From Bacteroidota bacterium (GTDB lineage Bacteria; Bacteroidota; Bacteroidia; Chitinophagales; Chitinophagaceae): a stretch of 64,000 nt of DNA. The stretch lies in the NCBI GenBank assembly GCA_029555415.1, contig JAKPSI010000082.1:1-64000 (forward strand). The letters run 5' to 3'. The position numbers and the translations under genes are program-made. The notes below the pieces were generated by a model. That model ran no database searches, had not been told where the DNA came from, and was given only the letters and a program-made list of their open reading frames with translations. Positions within the stretch are counted from its first letter, which is position 1; each line of letters begins with the position of its first letter. Of this stretch, positions 1-8,170 are shown piece by piece.

Positions 1-1
1 G

Positions 2-799
2 CTGAAAGCCGCGTATGAAGTGGTGAACAAGAATCCGCTCGGTTCTGCGGCCGGCTATGGCTCTTCCTTTCCGATCAACCGGACACTGACCACCAAACTG
101 CTGGGTTTCGATTCACTCAACTACAATGTGGTGTATGCGCAAATGGGTCGCGGTAAAGCGGAACGTGTGGTGGCGCAATCGCTGGCCAACCTCGCGGATA
201 CATTATCGAAGCTCAGCATGGATGCTTGTTTGTTCCTGAATCAGAATTTCGGTTTCGTCAGTTTCCCTGCGGAACTCACCACCGGCAGCAGCATCATGCC
301 GCATAAGAAGAATCCGGATGTATTCGAACTCATCCGCAGTCATTGCAACCGTATCAAGGCCTTGCCGAATGAGATCACGATGATGACCACCAATCTGCCT
401 TCCGGTTATCACCGCGATCTGCAATTGCTGAAGGAACATCTGTTCCCTGCGTTCGGTGTGCTGCGGGATTGTTTCCGCATGGCTGGTCTGATGCTCAGCA
501 ATATCAGCGTCAAAGAGAACATCCTGGATGATGAAAAATATACTTTCCTGTTCACGGTAGATGAAGTGAACAAACTCGTCATGCAGGGCATCCCCTTCCG
601 CGACGCTTATAAAATGGTGGGTGAAAAAGTGGAAGCGGGTCTCTTCAAAGCCCCGCCTGCCGCGGAACGTGGTGCAGGCACGCATGAAGGCAGCATTGGA
701 AATCTCTGTACAGCGGACATAAAAAAACAGCTGCAAAAGGTCGTGGATCAATTTCCCTTTGCAGCCGTTCAGTCAGCAGTCGATTCCCTGCTGAAATAA
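2..799 (+). CDS. argH: Argininosuccinate lyase, C-terminal part (cut by window start)
   Basis: Catalyses the last step of arginine synthesis, argininosuccinate to arginine plus fumarate, in the cytoplasm. The reading frame is open from base 2, so the 5' part lies outside the window. The visible part begins in the conserved region around NPLGSAAGYGSSFPINR and holds the fumarase/aspartase superfamily signature GSSIMPHKKNPD, which carries the catalytic serine loop. The GTG at base 20 is not a real start because the conserved sequence continues upstream of it. It ends at TAA, one base from the stop of the convergent M28 peptidase gene. Identification is firm; only the length is unknown. Confidence 0.95.
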   Translation: MKAAYEVVNKNPLGSAAGYGSSFPINRTLTTKLLGFDSLNYNVVYAQMGRGKAERVVAQSLANLADTLSKLSMDACLFLNQNFGFVSFPAELTTGSSIMPHKKNPDVFELIRSHCNRIKALPNEITMMTTNLPSGYHRDLQLLKEHLFPAFGVLRDCFRMAGLMLSNISVKENILDDEKYTFLFTVDEVNKLVMQGIPFRDAYKMVGEKVEAGLFKAPPAAERGAGTHEGSIGNLCTADIKKQLQKVVDQFPFAAVQSAVDSLLK

Positions 800-800
800 T

Positions 801-2162
801 TTACAGTCCGTATTTATCGACCAGATAGACCAGTGCCGCCATGGCGACCGCGCCGAGTTCGAGCTCACGCTTGTTTACATTTTCCAATACGTCGTTGCGT
901 GCATGGTGATAATCAAAGTAACGTTGTGAATCAGGATTGAGTCCCGCGGAAGGGAATTTCAATGCATCTGCGACAGGTCCGATATCCGCACCGTCACCAC
1001 CTTTCTCCAAACGACCCGCGCCATAAGGCTCCAGCAGCGGCTGCCATTTCTTCACCTTCGCGATCTGTTCATCATTCATTTCGAGTCCGAAGCCACGGGG
1101 TGTGAATCCACCGGCATCGCTTTCCAGCGCGAAAACGTGTTTCTCTTTTTTCGCCACCGCTTCCTCACCGTATTTGGTACCGCCGCGTAATCCATTCTCC
1201 TCATTCGCGAACAGAACAAAACGGATCGTATGTTTCGGTGTATAGCCCAGTGCCTTGAATGCACGGAGGATCTCGATCGTTTGTACGATACCTGCGCCGT
1301 CATCATGCGCGCCTTCAGCGGGATCCCATGAATCCAGGTGACCACCGATCGTGATGTACTGATCCGGAAATTCCGAACCGGTCAGCTCACCGATCACATT
1401 ATGACCCGGTGTGTCCGGAAAGAATTTACCATTGGTGACCATGTTCAGTTTTACAGTCTCTTTATCGGTCAGGTCGTTCAGCCAGTCCGCATCACGAAGT
1501 CCCACAGCAACGGCCGGGATCTTCGCGTAAGCCGTATCATAACGGGTAGCACCGGTATGCGGGTTGTTGTCAACACTGTGGCTCATGCTGCGCACCACCA
1601 CACCTACGGCACCGTATTTCGCAGCACGGCTCGGACCAGCCCCGCGGTATTTTCCGGCATCACCATACGACTCGAATGTATTGACGTTGCTGTTGATGAA
1701 TTTATAATTGTAGAAAACGATCTTCCCTTTCACCTGGTCCTTCTTCGCTTCCAGATCATCAAAGGAATTCACTTTCAGTACTTCGGCTTGTACGCCTTTC
1801 GGACCACTGCCCATGGAGTTACCGAGCGCGAGTACATCCAGCGGTTTTTTTCCGCCTTTGTAATTGGCTACGGCCACATCCTTGCCGCCGCGTACCCAAT
1901 GCGGCACCATGCATTCCTGCAGCCATACTTTATCAGCACCGCTTTTTTTAAGGGTCGCCTGTCCCCATGCCTCAGCCTTGTACATCTGTGGTGAGCCGGC
2001 CAGCCTGCCCCCGATATTCTTGGTCAGTTCGCGCAGGTTATCGTAGGCCTTGCCATTGTTGAACACCTCATCTGAAATTCTTTTGATGAAAGCAGCATCC
2101 TCGTTCTGGGCAACCGCTGTAAGGGAGGCCAGGAGCAGGAAAAGCAGTCCGGTTTTTTTCAT
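801..2162 (-). CDS. Secreted M28-family zinc peptidase with PA domain
   Basis: A 453-residue protein with a clear N-terminal signal peptide ending near TAVAQ, so periplasmic or secreted. The middle part (about residues 90-220) looks like a protease-associated (PA) insert. The C-terminal half carries the di-zinc M28 pattern: GGHLDSWDPAEGAHDDGAG (His and Asp ligands), then FANEENGLRGG with the catalytic Glu-Glu pair, and a late His in YFDYHH. This arrangement matches carboxypeptidase Q/plasma glutamate carboxypeptidase-like exopeptidases, so removal of amino acids from peptides is likely. It is convergent with argH and divergent from bshA. The exact substrate cannot be told from sequence. Confidence 0.88.
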   Translation of the reverse strand: MKKTGLLFLLLASLTAVAQNEDAAFIKRISDEVFNNGKAYDNLRELTKNIGGRLAGSPQMYKAEAWGQATLKKSGADKVWLQECMVPHWVRGGKDVAVANYKGGKKPLDVLALGNSMGSGPKGVQAEVLKVNSFDDLEAKKDQVKGKIVFYNYKFINSNVNTFESYGDAGKYRGAGPSRAAKYGAVGVVVRSMSHSVDNNPHTGATRYDTAYAKIPAVAVGLRDADWLNDLTDKETVKLNMVTNGKFFPDTPGHNVIGELTGSEFPDQYITIGGHLDSWDPAEGAHDDGAGIVQTIEILRAFKALGYTPKHTIRFVLFANEENGLRGGTKYGEEAVAKKEKHVFALESDAGGFTPRGFGLEMNDEQIAKVKKWQPLLEPYGAGRLEKGGDGADIGPVADALKFPSAGLNPDSQRYFDYHHARNDVLENVNKRELELGAVAMAALVYLVDKYGL

Positions 2163-2250
2163 AATATGACTTTGGATAAAGATAACGGAAAGCCCAAAAC
2201 GATCGCAAATAATTCACACGGACGGTAAATCAAAGCCATCCAAAAAGGGT

Positions 2251-2258
2251 TAGCTTTG
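2251..2258 (+). promoter_or_regulatory. Bacteroidota -7 box for bshA
   Basis: TAGCTTTG matches the TAnnTTTG consensus of the primary sigma factor in Bacteroidota and lies 8 bases before the bshA ATG. No convincing -33 TTTG was found at the usual distance. Confidence 0.5.
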
Positions 2259-2266
2259 GGCGCTAT

Positions 2267-3397
2267 ATGAAAAGAACAATGCGCATAGGGATCGTCTGTT
2301 ACCCCACCTTTGGCGGATCAGGCGTATTGGCCACCGAACTCGGTAAAGCACTGGCTCAGGAAGGGCACATGGTACATTTCATCACCTACCAGCAACCCGT
2401 GCGACTGACCGCTTTCATTCCGAATATCTTTTATCACGAAGTACAGGTCCCGACCTATCCGCTCTTTGATTACCCGCCTTACGAAACGGCGCTTGCCAGT
2501 GCCATGGTGGATGTGATCAAGAACAATGACCTGGACCTGCTGCATGTGCACTATGCCATCCCGCACGCATCCGCTGCGTTCATGGCCAAGCAGATCCTGC
2601 TGAAGGAAGGCAAAACCATTCCGGTGATCACCACCCTGCACGGAACGGATATCACACTGGTCGGAAAGGACAAGACCTACGCCCCTGTGGTAGCCTTCTC
2701 CATCAACCAGAGTGATGCCATCACCGCGGTATCGGAAAATCTCCGCGATGAAACGTACAAGACATTCACGATCGAAAAAGAAATAGAGGTCATCTACAAC
2801 TTCGTGGATGTACAGCGCTTCACCCGCAAACCCATTGACGCGTTCAAGAAAGTGATCGCGCCGAATGGTGAGCGCATCCTGATGCATGCTTCCAATTTCA
2901 GGAAGATCAAACGTGTGCAGGATGTAGTGAAGATCTTTTATGAAGTGCGTAAGAAAATGCCCGCTAAATTATTGTTCGTGGGTGACGGACCGGAAAGACA
3001 AACGGCTGAAGAACTCAGTCGCGCGCTCGGTCTGGAAGAAGAAATGCGTTTCGTAGGAAAGCAGGAGCAGATGGAAGATATTCTGGCCATTGCCGACCTG
3101 TTCCTCCTTACTTCAGAATATGAAAGCTTCGGTCTCGCTGCCCTGGAAGCCATGGCGGCCGGGGTTCCTGTGGTGTCCACCAATGCCGGTGGATTGAAAG
3201 AGATCAATGTGGATGGTGTGACCGGCTTCATGGGGAATGTAGGCGATGTGGCGCACATGAGTGAAATGGCGCTTGCTATTTTAAAAGATGATGCTACCCT
3301 GAATGGTTATAAGGAAAGGGCTGCCGCACATGCACGTAAATTCGATATCAGCAATATCGTTCCGATATACGAGAAACTTTACGAAAGATTCCTTTGA
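2267..3397 (+). CDS. bshA: N-acetyl-alpha-D-glucosaminyl L-malate synthase (bacillithiol synthesis)
   Basis: A GT4 glycosyltransferase of 376 residues that joins UDP-GlcNAc and L-malate in the first step of bacillithiol synthesis. The N-terminus MRIGIVCYPTFGGSGVLATE is the family hallmark. The C-terminal nucleotide-sugar part has the EYESFGLAALEAMAAGVPVV motif with the conserved Glu residues. Length is typical. The start is the ATG at 2267 or the ATG four codons later; the first is used because it follows the -7 box more naturally. No bshB or bshC occurs in the window, so the pathway is split, as is common in this phylum. Confidence 0.93.
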   Translation: MKRTMRIGIVCYPTFGGSGVLATELGKALAQEGHMVHFITYQQPVRLTAFIPNIFYHEVQVPTYPLFDYPPYETALASAMVDVIKNNDLDLLHVHYAIPHASAAFMAKQILLKEGKTIPVITTLHGTDITLVGKDKTYAPVVAFSINQSDAITAVSENLRDETYKTFTIEKEIEVIYNFVDVQRFTRKPIDAFKKVIAPNGERILMHASNFRKIKRVQDVVKIFYEVRKKMPAKLLFVGDGPERQTAEELSRALGLEEEMRFVGKQEQMEDILAIADLFLLTSEYESFGLAALEAMAAGVPVVSTNAGGLKEINVDGVTGFMGNVGDVAHMSEMALAILKDDATLNGYKERAAAHARKFDISNIVPIYEKLYERFL

Positions 3398-3402
3398 GTT
3401 TC

Positions 3403-3434
3403 ACGCAACGACGCGGCGACGCAATGACGCAACA
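3403..3434. repeat. Four 8-bp tandem units after bshA
   Basis: Units ACGCAACG, ACGCGGCG, ACGCAATG and ACGCAACA run head to tail, starting 5 bases after the bshA stop codon. The period here is 8, while most other arrays in this window have period 7. Confidence 0.7.
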
Positions 3435-3550
3435 TAGAATAATCCGATCCCAACATATCATCAGAATAACTCAAAGCTCGCAGCCTGCTCATTGATTTTC
3501 GCAGATCCCGCAGATATCCCCCGGTGATCCGGCGAAACTGAATGAACCAG

Positions 3551-3578
3551 CAACGCGCAACCCGTAACCCGCAACATT
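3551..3578. repeat. Heptamer array, word CAACCCG
   Basis: Four 7-bp units (CAACGCG, CAACCCG, TAACCCG, CAACATT). The 18 bases at 3558-3575 are the exact reverse complement of 35871-35888 in the large array after gltX, so the two arrays belong to one dispersed family. Confidence 0.75.
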
Positions 3579-3625
3579 CGAACTGAAAACAACAGCTGAA
3601 TCACTTGAGTCAGCCTGTTAGAACG

Positions 3626-3660
3626 GACTAATGACTATCGACTATAGCCTACCGACTACC
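3626..3660. repeat. Heptamer array, word GACTATC, overlapping the envC-like stop codon
   Basis: Five 7-bp units (GACTAAT, GACTATC, GACTATA, GCCTACC, GACTACC). The last unit covers the stop codon (3656-3658, minus strand) of the LytM-like gene, so the array forms the immediate 3' end of that gene. Related words occur at 20807 and, inverted, inside gltX at 35363. Confidence 0.75.
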
Positions 3661-4981
3661 TCTTCAGCCATTGCTCCGGATTCACATTCACCTTTTCGAT
3701 CATCAGGATAAAATCGATCTGCCCGCCACTGCCGCCATCGTCCTGGCCGGCACGGCCAAGTTGCTGACCTACTTTAACGGTCTGGCCTTTTGAAACACCA
3801 ACACCGGTGAGGTTACTATAGGTCGTGAAGTACTTACCATGTCGCAGGGTCACCGCCATTCCTTCACCCACACTGAATACCGCCACCACTTCGCCGTCAA
3901 ATACAGCTTTTACAGGTGATCCGGTTTGTGTAGCGATGGTGATACCGGGACTATAACCTGTCACATTCAGCTCTTCGATACGGTAGTTCCCGAAATGCAC
4001 GGTCACATTGCCTTTATCCACCGGCCAGGGCAAACGCGCGCGGCTTTCACCAAAACTGCTGCTCAGTTTCAGGTCCGACTCGGAATTGAAAATAACGGGT
4101 GCCGCAACCGGATCGATAGGTTTATTTGTTACGGTGCCTTTGGTGTTTGGCGTATTATTATTCGGATTGACAGACGGGTTATTATTAACTACCACTGGCG
4201 GGGTAGCGTTCTTTTTTTCAGTCGCTCTTTTGAGGGCTTCCTTACGTGCCGCTTCAATTTCCCGTGCCACGATAGCAGACAATGCATTCCGCAGATCACT
4301 ATCTTTTTTCTTACGGGCCGCGATCTGTTTCTGCAGGTCCTTTTCCTGAGATTTCAATGTAGCCACCACATCGGCCTTCTCTTTCTTCTGACCGGCCAGC
4401 GCTTCGACCTGCTTGGTCTGATTCTGCAAAGCAGCGCTCTTCTGGTCCTTCCTCACCAGTTGCTGCTTGCGGCGCTGCGCGATCAGCTGCTGTGTTTCCA
4501 TGATCGAGGCCACCTGTTTTTCACGGTATTTGCGATAGCTCTTCAGGTAGGCGATGCGTTTCAGCGCGTCATTGAAATTGCTGGAAGAAAATATGAAATT
4601 CAGGTAATCGTAATTGCTGCGGTTCTTATACGCATACACCAGGGTCTTGGCGTATTGCGCTTTGAGTGTATCGAGTTGTTTGTTGAGGCGATAGATCTCC
4701 AGGTTACTGAGATAGATATCGTCATCGATCATCTTCATTTCCTTGCTGATACTGCTGATGTACTGTTCCTGAAGGCGGATCTTTCCGTTCAACAGGTTCA
4801 GCTGCGCCACGGCCTGTTTGGACTTGCCTTTCACCTGGTCGTATGCAGCCTGATACTCACGCAGTTCGCGTTGCAGATCGGCCCTTTCTTTTTCGAGCGT
4901 AGCCTTATCATTGGTCGGCTGCGCCATGACCGTGGTGGTGATCAGCAGGACCGGAAGTAACAACAAAATGATCTTTTTCAT
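3656..4981 (-). CDS. EnvC-like murein hydrolase activator (coiled coil plus degenerate LytM/M23 domain)
   Basis: A 441-residue periplasmic protein: signal peptide ending at MAQ, a long coiled coil over about residues 25-260, a Pro/Asn-rich linker (PPVVVNNNPSVNPNNN), then a LytM/M23 domain from about residue 310. The usual zinc ligands look absent. The HxH segment reads GGQIDFIL instead of the normal HLHFE type, and the segment normally like YAHL reads TTYSNL. This points to a non-enzymatic activator of an amidase at cell division, as known for EnvC, rather than an endopeptidase. It is the last gene of the probable operon ispF-dut-DUF4292-envC, 77 bases after the DUF4292 gene. Confidence 0.85.
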   Translation of the reverse strand: MKKIILLLLPVLLITTTVMAQPTNDKATLEKERADLQRELREYQAAYDQVKGKSKQAVAQLNLLNGKIRLQEQYISSISKEMKMIDDDIYLSNLEIYRLNKQLDTLKAQYAKTLVYAYKNRSNYDYLNFIFSSSNFNDALKRIAYLKSYRKYREKQVASIMETQQLIAQRRKQQLVRKDQKSAALQNQTKQVEALAGQKKEKADVVATLKSQEKDLQKQIAARKKKDSDLRNALSAIVAREIEAARKEALKRATEKKNATPPVVVNNNPSVNPNNNTPNTKGTVTNKPIDPVAAPVIFNSESDLKLSSSFGESRARLPWPVDKGNVTVHFGNYRIEELNVTGYSPGITIATQTGSPVKAVFDGEVVAVFSVGEGMAVTLRHGKYFTTYSNLTGVGVSKGQTVKVGQQLGRAGQDDGGSGGQIDFILMIEKVNVNPEQWLKR

Positions 4982-5058
4982 GTATCGTTGGATTTGGCGT
5001 AAGGAATGGGGGACGGAGGAATATAGCTAACGCAGCAATGCAAATTAAATTTTGCAGG

Positions 5059-5871
5059 TCAATTGTGTTTGTAATTTTTTGGAACGGAAAAGGGGAAATT
5101 TAACTCTTCATTAAAATTGAACTTCTTGTACTCAAGTTTGATGTCGAGCTGCTTTTTCTCGGATACCCGGATCGTTCTTTTGGTCGGGAATGTGACCCCG
5201 GCATTTGATTTGTAATCATCATAGCCCAGGAAGCAGGTGCGGTTACGCTGATCATCGGTATCATCCAGCTTCGCGCTCTGCATTTGATGGGTATCTCCGT
5301 CCAGGGTCAGCAGATTCTTGAAGAACTGGCTGACACAAAACAGGGAAATGGTATTATTGCCACGGCTGAAAGAACTGATACTGCTGTCGATGAACACCGG
5401 ATTGCCCACCAGCAGGTCCTGCAGGGAAGTCAGGCTCAGCGGCAGGTCCGTCAACTCCTGAAGAAAAGCAACGGATCGTTCCGTATATACTTTATCCTGC
5501 TTGTTGAGGATCTTCACGGAATCTTTGGTGATATACATCCGTAGTCCTTCCATATTGAAGATCCCGCTGATACGTATCCAGATCACACTATCCTTGTACA
5601 TCCGGAGATTCGCATTCACATTGATCTTCTTACCCTCGCCATCCTGGTAATCAATATCCATCTCACCTGAAAACGTCGTGAAGCTGATATGCTGTGCCTG
5701 CAGTTTACCGAAGTTCTCACGGATGATCGCGGCTGTATCTTCTTTCGGGGGTTCCACGACCGTTATCGTTTTTACTGAATCCGTATTGACCACCGCGGTC
5801 TGAATATGCCGGGTTGAATGACAGGAAGCCAGTGTAAGGATAAGGAGCACGATCAGGAGGATGCGGTTCAT
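5059..5871 (-). CDS. DUF4292-type lipoprotein
   Basis: The frame can be extended to 5943, but that would overlap dut. The start at 5871 gives a clean lipoprotein signal (MNRILLIVLLILTLASC) with the lipobox Cys. The mature part (about 250 residues) is mostly beta-strand and includes a region testing well by eye for DUF4292, a family with a LolA/LolB-like fold. Lipid or lipoprotein handling at the outer membrane is therefore possible but unproven. It lies between dut (10 bases upstream) and the EnvC-like gene. Confidence 0.8.
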   Translation of the reverse strand: MNRILLIVLLILTLASCHSTRHIQTAVVNTDSVKTITVVEPPKEDTAAIIRENFGKLQAQHISFTTFSGEMDIDYQDGEGKKINVNANLRMYKDSVIWIRISGIFNMEGLRMYITKDSVKILNKQDKVYTERSVAFLQELTDLPLSLTSLQDLLVGNPVFIDSSISSFSRGNNTISLFCVSQFFKNLLTLDGDTHQMQSAKLDDTDDQRNRTCFLGYDDYKSNAGVTFPTKRTIRVSEKKQLDIKLEYKKFNFNEELNFPFSVPKNYKHN

Positions 5872-5881
5872 ACTTTTCAAT

Positions 5882-6325
5882 TTACTGTTTCCCGGTATGG
5901 CCAAAGCCTCCGGCATTGCGTTCTGTTGTGTTGAGGTCTGCACTTTCCACCCAGGTCACTTTTTCAACGGCCTGTACGACCATTTGTGCGATGCGGTCGC
6001 CCGGCTGTATGACCTGTTCTTCGCCGGAAAGGTTGACTAAGATGATCTTAATTTCTCCGCGGTAATCGGCATCAATGGTACCCGGGGTATTCAGGCAGGT
6101 CAGGCCCTGTTTAATGGCCAGTCCGCTGCGCGGCCGGACCTGTGCTTCAAAGCCGTCCGGAAGCTCAATGAACAGTCCGGTAGGGACCAGTGTCCTTTCC
6201 ATGGGCTGCAAATGCAGGGGTGCCGGCAAATGAGCGCGGATATCCATTCCCGATGAACCGGCTGTAGCATAAGCCGGAAGCGGATTTGGCGATTGATTGA
6301 TGATCCTGACGGAAACGGTCGGCAT
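5882..6325 (-). CDS. dut: dUTP diphosphatase
   Basis: Trimeric dUTPase, 147 residues, which hydrolyses dUTP to dUMP and pyrophosphate and so keeps uracil out of DNA. All five family motifs are visible: [11 protein letters not shown], the RPRSGLA motif, [23 protein letters not shown], and the C-terminal [10 protein letters not shown] arm that closes over the site. Start ATG at 6325. It is the second gene of the minus-strand operon, 54 bases after ispF. Confidence 0.97.
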   Translation of the reverse strand: MPTVSVRIINQSPNPLPAYATAGSSGMDIRAHLPAPLHLQPMERTLVPTGLFIELPDGFEAQVRPRSGLAIKQGLTCLNTPGTIDADYRGEIKIILVNLSGEEQVIQPGDRIAQMVVQAVEKVTWVESADLNTTERNAGGFGHTGKQ

Positions 6326-6379
6326 GCGCGCAAAGATAAAGGAAGTTGAAGGTAAATACAGGGTACCGGGCCCGATCGG

Positions 6380-6859
6380 TCAATCCTTTTGCAGCAATAC
6401 TGTTGCATAGGCCACCAGACCTTCTTCACGACCCGCAAATCCCATACGCTCTGTGGTAGTTGCTTTTACTGAAACGGCATTCAGGGGCACGCCAGCGATC
6501 CCTGAGATGACATCCTGCATAGAGGGTACATAGGATTTGATCTTGGGTTCCTGCAAACAAAGCGTGGAATCGATATTGACCACATGATAACCTTCGGCAC
6601 GGATGAGGTCCATCGTTTTTTGCAACAGGATCTTGCTGTCGATATTCTTCAGGGCAGGATCCGTATCCGGAAAATGGACGCCGATATCACCCAGACTGAG
6701 TGCACCGAGCAGTGCGTCACAAATGGCATGCAACAGTACGTCCGCGTCGCTGTGACCGAGTGCGCCTTTATGATGGGGCACTTTCACGCCACCGATCCAA
6801 AGGTCCCTGCCTTCAACGAGCCGGTGAAAATCAATACCGGAGCCGATCCTGAATGCCAT
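6380..6859 (-). CDS. ispF: 2-C-methyl-D-erythritol 2,4-cyclodiphosphate synthase
   Basis: Enzyme of the non-mevalonate isoprenoid pathway, 159 residues, typical length. The metal-binding GSGIDFHRL (Asp-x-His) opens the protein, GHSDADVLLHAICDALLG follows with the third metal His, and KATTTERMGFAGREEG closes it. It follows a strong terminator at the end of porV, so it probably starts its own transcription unit leading into dut, the DUF4292 gene and the EnvC-like gene. Confidence 0.97.
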   Translation of the reverse strand: MAFRIGSGIDFHRLVEGRDLWIGGVKVPHHKGALGHSDADVLLHAICDALLGALSLGDIGVHFPDTDPALKNIDSKILLQKTMDLIRAEGYHVVNIDSTLCLQEPKIKSYVPSMQDVISGIAGVPLNAVSVKATTTERMGFAGREEGLVAYATVLLQKD

Positions 6860-6890
6860 GCTTTCTGATTTTTACAAATATCCGTAAAAT

Positions 6891-6918
6891 AAAACGTCCC
6901 GCAGTTGCGGGACGTTTT
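6891..6918 (-). terminator. Intrinsic terminator of porV
   Basis: A perfect 12-bp inverted repeat (AAAACGTCCCGC with its complement, 4-base loop AGTT). On the minus strand it is followed by TTTTATTTT. It sits 21 bases after the porV stop and separates T9SS transcription from ispF-dut. Confidence 0.88.
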
Positions 6919-6939
6919 GAAAGATATGAGAGACTGCGA

Positions 6940-8091
6940 TTATTTTTTGTCGCCAGCGAAGTCGAACACAACTGAGAAACGCAGTGTGTTGGACAGCGGG
7001 TTCTGACTTACACCACTACCAGAGGGCAGGAGGTAAGAGAAGTTCAGGCCGAATGTCTGATATTTCAGACCCAGACCCATTGTGAAATAACGGCGGTTAC
7101 CTTTTGTTTTGTTCTCGTAGAAATAACCAGTACGTACAGCGAACTGATTGTTGTACCAGTATTCAGCACCGAGTGACAGTTGGAACTCTTTCAGTTCTTC
7201 GCTGAAACCACCGGGAGCATCACCGAATGAGCTGAACCAGCTGCTCAGTACGCTTTTGTTGCGGTAGTCAGCCAGCTGCTGTGCAGTTGCGGGATCAGCA
7301 GGAGGAGTGGGCACCAGAAGCTTGTTCACATCCAGACCGAAAGTGATAGAGTTCTGAGCGTTGAATTTAGAAGTATAAGTTGTTCCGAGGCCGAGGTTGG
7401 CAGGAATGAAGTCTTTAGAATCAGCATTGCTGGTGTAAGCGATCTTCGTACCGAGGTTGGTCAGGGTTGCACCGAAAGTCCAACCGCTACCTGCATCGCT
7501 CTTGCCATCATGGTAGTAACCGAGGTCAGCAGCGATCGCGCTACCTGTTTTGTAAGTTGTAGAACCTACAGAAGCACCACCAGCGAGGTTAGAGTTGATG
7601 TATTTCAGAGCAACACCGATACCGTTCTTTTTGGTCAGCTGACGGGAGTAACCTACGTCGATACCGAACTCACGGGGACGGAATGTCTGGAGGTCATTAC
7701 CCAGACCATCAGTGAACTGGATGTTACCGAGGCTGAAATAACGGAGTGAACCGGAGAAAGCCTGATTGTCACCCACTTTTACGAAGCCTGTCAGAGAAGC
7801 CAGGTAAACATCATTTACCAGCTGTTTCAGCCAGGGAGTATAAGAAGCAACGAGTCCGCTTTTAGATTGATTGAAAGCTACTTTACCGATGTTCCAGAGA
7901 CCTGAGCTTGCATCAGGAGAAGTGGCAACGCCAAGGTCGCCCATACCGCCTGAACGGGCATCGGGTGAAATACGGAGGAACGGAACGGCTGTTGTAACAA
8001 CATTGATAGGCTCAACCTGTGCTTTTACAGTTGAAGAGATACCACAGAAAAGCAGGATTGCAGCAGTTAGTTTTAAAGCAGTTGGTCTCAT
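6940..8091 (-). CDS. porV: Type IX secretion outer-membrane protein PorV (LptO)
   Basis: An outer-membrane beta-barrel of 383 residues with a signal peptide ending at VKAQ. The N-terminal block AVPFLRISPDARSGGMGDLG is the PorV/PorQ family signature, and the C-terminus ends in an aromatic strand (RFSVVFDFAGDKK). In known T9SS, PorV carries folded cargo from the translocon to the sortase PorU. It lies directly downstream of porU on the same strand and has a terminator after it. A separate promoter in the 79-base gap would fit its known abundance. Two cargo proteins with T9SS tails are present elsewhere in the window. Confidence 0.95.
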   Translation of the reverse strand: MRPTALKLTAAILLFCGISSTVKAQVEPINVVTTAVPFLRISPDARSGGMGDLGVATSPDASSGLWNIGKVAFNQSKSGLVASYTPWLKQLVNDVYLASLTGFVKVGDNQAFSGSLRYFSLGNIQFTDGLGNDLQTFRPREFGIDVGYSRQLTKKNGIGVALKYINSNLAGGASVGSTTYKTGSAIAADLGYYHDGKSDAGSGWTFGATLTNLGTKIAYTSNADSKDFIPANLGLGTTYTSKFNAQNSITFGLDVNKLLVPTPPADPATAQQLADYRNKSVLSSWFSSFGDAPGGFSEELKEFQLSLGAEYWYNNQFAVRTGYFYENKTKGNRRYFTMGLGLKYQTFGLNFSYLLPSGSGVSQNPLSNTLRFSVVFDFAGDKK

Positions 8092-8115
8092 TTAGTAAGT
8101 GTTTTATAGATGGTG

Positions 8116-8144
8116 TAAATATAGAGCATTTGAATTAATCCAAA
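8116..8144 (-). promoter_or_regulatory. Candidate porV promoter
   Basis: Read on the minus strand, TTTG (8144-8141) is followed after 17 bases by TATATTTA (8123-8116), close to the -33 TTTG / -7 TAnnTTTG pair of Bacteroidota. It lies 24 bases before the porV start. The last base of the -7 box deviates from consensus. Confidence 0.42.
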
Positions 8145-8170
8145 ACTAAAATATTGAAAATTACGGGAAA

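Noticed and set aside
3926-4960. A 344-codon open frame antisense to the LytM-like gene
   Set aside because: It mirrors the coding frame of the EnvC-like gene, has a protein sequence without family features, and the coiled-coil gene opposite is clearly real.
5872-5943. Longer start for the DUF4292 lipoprotein
   Set aside because: It would place 24 residues before a perfect lipoprotein signal and overlap the end of dut.
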